From positions 1-10,253 of the forward strand of contig JAICQC010000140.1 in NCBI GenBank assembly GCA_025938055.1: a stretch of 10,253 nt of DNA. Direction: 5' to 3'. The stretch is from Anaerolineales bacterium. GTDB taxonomy: Bacteria; Chloroflexota; Anaerolineae; Anaerolineales; Villigracilaceae. The position numbers and the translations under genes were made by a program. Under the pieces are notes generated by a model. It saw only the letters and a list, made by a program, of their open reading frames with translations. It did no database searches and was not told where the DNA came from. How positions within the stretch are numbered: the stretch's first letter is position 1; each line of letters starts with the position of its first letter. This document shows, in pieces, positions 7,744 through 10,253 of this stretch.

Positions 7744-9450
7744 ATGCTGAAAGCAGTACGGAAATTTTTCGCTCCCCCGGTCTTCCTGGAAGACGAGGAT
7801 AAAACCCGCAAGGCAAAATATGCGAATGCAATTGCCATTGCGTTTTTTGCCGTTGTGATTGTCTACGAAACCATCATAAGGCTTTTCCTCAGTTATTCAG
7901 CCTTTTCCATTCTGGACCTGTTTGTGTTTGGAGTCGCAATCATTTGTGGTGCAGGTCTGCTCTTACTGCGAAAAGGGTATGTTAAGTTTGCGTCTGTTTT
8001 GCTGGTCGTCATGACCTGGATGGCTTCAAACAGCATATCCGCAACCGGCTTTGGAGTACGAGACTCCTCTTATGTAATCAATTTCGCGATTGTTCTCATG
8101 GCTGGTCTTCTGCTCGGCTGGCAGGCTTCCCTCATTACCACCGTCATCAGCATTTTCGCAGGCTTTGGTTTGGCTTATGCCGAAACGAATGGGTTGATCA
8201 ATGTACCTCCCTACCCTGTTACATCCTTCGCACAGGACATGACATTCGTCTTTGGCCTGAATGCTGTATTGATCTATTTGCTGATCAACGGCCTTGAAAA
8301 CGCCTTAAGGAAATCTAGGCGGAACCTGGAAGAGTTGGAATCGGCGAACGTGAGTCTGAACTACACTCAGACCGAATTGCAGAACCGGTCAGCGGATTTG
8401 CTCACTGCAAACGAACAACTGGAAAACCGTACAAAAAAGCTTCAGGCAGTTGCCGAAATAACCCGTACAGCCGCCGCCTTGCAGCGCTTCGACGATCTGC
8501 TAACAACAATTACACAGATCATCAGCAGCCAACTTGGGTACTACCACGTGGGCATCTTTCTCCTTGATGAGGAAAGGCAGTACGCCATCCTGCGTTCTGC
8601 CAACACGGAGAGCGGATCGAAAATGATCGAGAGCGGCTATCGCTTGCCGGTTGGACAACTGGGGGTTGTTAGTTCTGTGGCACAGACCGGACAGCCACGT
8701 ATTGCCTTGAATGAAGGCAGGCAGAATCCTTCATCCACCAATCCTGACCTGAATGAAACACAATCCCAACTCGCACTGCCGCTTAAGTCTGGCGATGAGG
8801 TGATTGGTGTGCTGGATATCCAGTCTGCAAAAACCAACGACTTTACCGAGGACGACCTCTCCACGTTGTCCATCCTTGCGGATCAAGTTGGGATCTCTCT
8901 ACAGAATGCCCTTATTTTTGAGGAATCCCAAAGAGCCCTGAGAGAGGCAAATGCCGAGTCGCTACGTGCATCCAAACAGGATTGGAGGAGCTTTGAAGAA
9001 ACGCTTCAGACCCGAGGCTATCGCTATGACGGTATCAAGTCTGAACCATTGAAGGATGCGAAACAGTTGGGCAGAGAAAACGATTCGGTGGTCATCCCGG
9101 TTCAGTTGCGCGGCCAGACTATTGGTCGTTTGCGGTTAAGCGCGCCAGACAACCGGCGTGAATGGACAGACGATGAACTCGGCATCGTGCAGGCAACTGC
9201 CGAACGTGTTGCGCTGGCACTTGAAGGAGCACGTTTGCTCGATGGGGCGCAGAAACGCGCGAGCCGCGAAGCCTTCCTTTCTGACGTGGCAGCCAAACTC
9301 AGCACCTCGTTCCAGCTCGACTCCATCCTGCGCGACACGGTACAGGAACTTGGTCAAACGCTAACGAATTCAACAGTTACCTTCCAGCTTGTCAACCCAT
9401 CTCAGGATGGGCTTGAAACACAAAGACCAAATGGGGCTTCTGCGGAGTAA
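7744..9450 (+). CDS. Membrane sensor protein: 6-TM module with KFFAPPVF leader, extended coiled coil, GAF, short second GAF, no output domain
   Basis: This 568-residue protein is closest to the preceding gene in its N-terminal half. It shares the leader AVRKFFAPPVF with an acidic EDEDK, about six membrane helices (about 29-49, 55-76, 80-95, 108-124, 127-146, 165-183), and the motifs LMAGLLLGW and AYAETN. The coiled coil (about 185-236) is three residues longer than in the neighbour, and the usual LEQRVxERT core is replaced by TELQNRSADL and LENRTKKL. The GAF domain (about 243-392) has LGYYHVGIFLLD but a diverged NPDLNETQSQ where other copies have TRSE or TRSQ. The short GAF-like unit (about 405-498) has W414, GYRYDG and VIPVQLRGQTIG. 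The tail has ILRDTVQELG. Its only cysteine (C68) lies in a membrane helix. No output domain is present. ATG 7744 is supported by alignment with the preceding gene. The ligand and partner are unknown. Confidence 0.92.
   Translation: MLKAVRKFFAPPVFLEDEDKTRKAKYANAIAIAFFAVVIVYETIIRLFLSYSAFSILDLFVFGVAIICGAGLLLLRKGYVKFASVLLVVMTWMASNSISATGFGVRDSSYVINFAIVLMAGLLLGWQASLITTVISIFAGFGLAYAETNGLINVPPYPVTSFAQDMTFVFGLNAVLIYLLINGLENALRKSRRNLEELESANVSLNYTQTELQNRSADLLTANEQLENRTKKLQAVAEITRTAAALQRFDDLLTTITQIISSQLGYYHVGIFLLDEERQYAILRSANTESGSKMIESGYRLPVGQLGVVSSVAQTGQPRIALNEGRQNPSSTNPDLNETQSQLALPLKSGDEVIGVLDIQSAKTNDFTEDDLSTLSILADQVGISLQNALIFEESQRALREANAESLRASKQDWRSFEETLQTRGYRYDGIKSEPLKDAKQLGRENDSVVIPVQLRGQTIGRLRLSAPDNRREWTDDELGIVQATAERVALALEGARLLDGAQKRASREAFLSDVAAKLSTSFQLDSILRDTVQELGQTLTNSTVTFQLVNPSQDGLETQRPNGASAE
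9444..9447 (+). promoter_or_regulatory. Ribosome binding site GGAG for the gene at 9454
   Basis: GGAG overlaps the last codons of the preceding gene and lies six bases before ATG 9454, supporting that start and continued co-translation. Confidence 0.65.
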
Positions 9451-9453
9451 ACC

Positions 9454-10253
9454 ATGATTTCGAATGAAACCTCCACCACAACGATGAATTCTTCAGACTG
9501 GTTTACGCGCCTGCGAGCTTTTCTCATTAATCCACCTGCTTCTGTTCAGGACATTGGCAAGAGAAGACGCGCCCAGTTGTTAGCAGTCCTGACACTGATT
9601 CTGGCTGCCGGCCTGACATCGGGATTGATAACAGCCTCCTACGCAGCCGGCGATTTCATTCCTCTCCTTCTGATTACATTCATTGCCTACGCCTTAAGTC
9701 GGACCACCCAGTATCAGATCGGTATCTATTTCTTCTGTTTTGGCTTTACGACCTACGGCTTCGCCACACTCTTCCTTGGAACAGCCAGCAGTTATGCGAC
9801 GGCACTGACCACCACAATCTATGCTTCTCTTGTTATTGCCAGCATTTTGCTCTCCTCGCGAAGCCTGATCCTACTTGTAATGTTTGTCGCGGCTGGAGCT
9901 CTCACCGCCCCACTATATTCCCGGATTCCAATCGTCGTCGATAGTGTATTTTACAGGGACACAGGCAGCGCCATCGCCATCGGGGCTATTCTGGTCGGGG
10001 CAAACGCGTTTCGCTCGTATGTGGAGAAAGAACGTTTAAAGGAATTGAGCCGCACAAACCGCGAATTGGAAACCCTTACCGCCAGCCTGGAGCAACGCGT
10101 GGATGAACGGACCGCCGAAATCGAAGCAGTGAATAAACAAACGATCCGCCGTGCTGCACAGCTAAAAAGTGTTACAGAGCTTTCAGAGTCCATTGCCCAG
10201 CTGCAGAACCTGAACGAGATTTTCCCCACCACCACTGAATTGATTAGCGAACG
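9454..10253 (+). CDS. Sixth membrane sensor paralogue, N-terminal part only (6-TM module and coiled coil; runs off the window)
   Basis: The frame is open from ATG 9454 to the window edge, about 266 residues without a stop. It has a polar N-terminus and then RLRAFLINPPASVQDIGKRR, which looks like a diverged version of the KFFAPPVF plus charged leader of the two preceding genes. About six membrane helices follow (about 41-60, 66-81, 87-108, 113-133, 137-154, 171-188). The coiled coil contains LEQRVDERTAEIEAV at about 212-226, and the window ends in the helix that precedes the GAF domain in the other copies (LNEIFPTTTELISER). A GAF domain is therefore expected just beyond the edge, but it is not seen. 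Whether this last copy finally carries a kinase or other output domain cannot be told from this window. The start is backed by GGAG at 9444-9447 and follows the previous stop by three bases. Its single cysteine (C95) is in a membrane helix. Confidence 0.88.
   Translation, partial: MISNETSTTTMNSSDWFTRLRAFLINPPASVQDIGKRRRAQLLAVLTLILAAGLTSGLITASYAAGDFIPLLLITFIAYALSRTTQYQIGIYFFCFGFTTYGFATLFLGTASSYATALTTTIYASLVIASILLSSRSLILLVMFVAAGALTAPLYSRIPIVVDSVFYRDTGSAIAIGAILVGANAFRSYVEKERLKELSRTNRELETLTASLEQRVDERTAEIEAVNKQTIRRAAQLKSVTELSESIAQLQNLNEIFPTTTELISE

Noticed and set aside
5681..9124. Near-identical 20-base stretch shared by the genes at 3228 (5681-5700) and 7744 (from 9105), as a possible recombination repeat
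   Set aside because: It encodes the conserved LRGQTIG core, and similarity falls off immediately outside it, so protein-level conservation explains it.
194..9450. Possible phytochrome-like photoreceptors because of GAF domains
   Set aside because: No PHY domain or chromophore-binding cysteine is present in any copy, and the soluble parts contain no cysteine.

Overview
The window is a single-strand run of tandem paralogous membrane sensor genes with almost no space between them. There is a C-terminal fragment at 2-184, five complete genes (194-1603, 1600-3225, 3228-6005, 6007-7719, 7744-9450) and a sixth gene that starts at 9454 and runs off the right edge. Gaps are -4, 2, 1, 24 and 3 bases between the complete genes and into the sixth. 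I see no terminator, promoter, RNA gene, mobile element or CRISPR array, and no gene-free stretch longer than 24 bases. The whole window therefore looks like the middle of one long operon that extends past both ends.

All complete proteins follow one plan. A membrane input region comes first, then a signalling coiled coil carrying a motif close to LEQRVxERTxEL. Next is a typical GAF domain with an FGFYHxGIF-like first strand, NPDLPxTRSE and ALPL motifs, and an AIENARL-type exit helix. A short second GAF-like unit follows, recognisable by a W around its start and by VPIxLRGQxIG. The protein ends in a stereotyped helical tail resembling LQTxVxELG that looks like the first helix and strand of a further GAF domain. 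No histidine kinase, receiver, GGDEF, EAL, phosphatase or DNA-binding domain is present in any complete copy.

The copies differ mainly in their inputs. Gene 1 has two membrane helices with a tiny outside loop plus a HAMP domain. Gene 3 has a six-helix membrane module followed by a double-Cache-like extracytoplasmic domain and a HAMP domain. Genes 2, 4, 5 and the partial gene 6 have about six membrane helices feeding straight into the coiled coil. A plausible reading (inference) is a set of membrane receptors that share compatible coiled-coil and GAF parts and pass several signals to a common output protein encoded outside the window.

The family style (GAF-rich sensors with a KFFAPPVF-like leader, and moderate GC by eye) suggests the phylum Chloroflexota, probably class Anaerolineae. 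This assignment rests on recognition of protein style and not on any marker gene.
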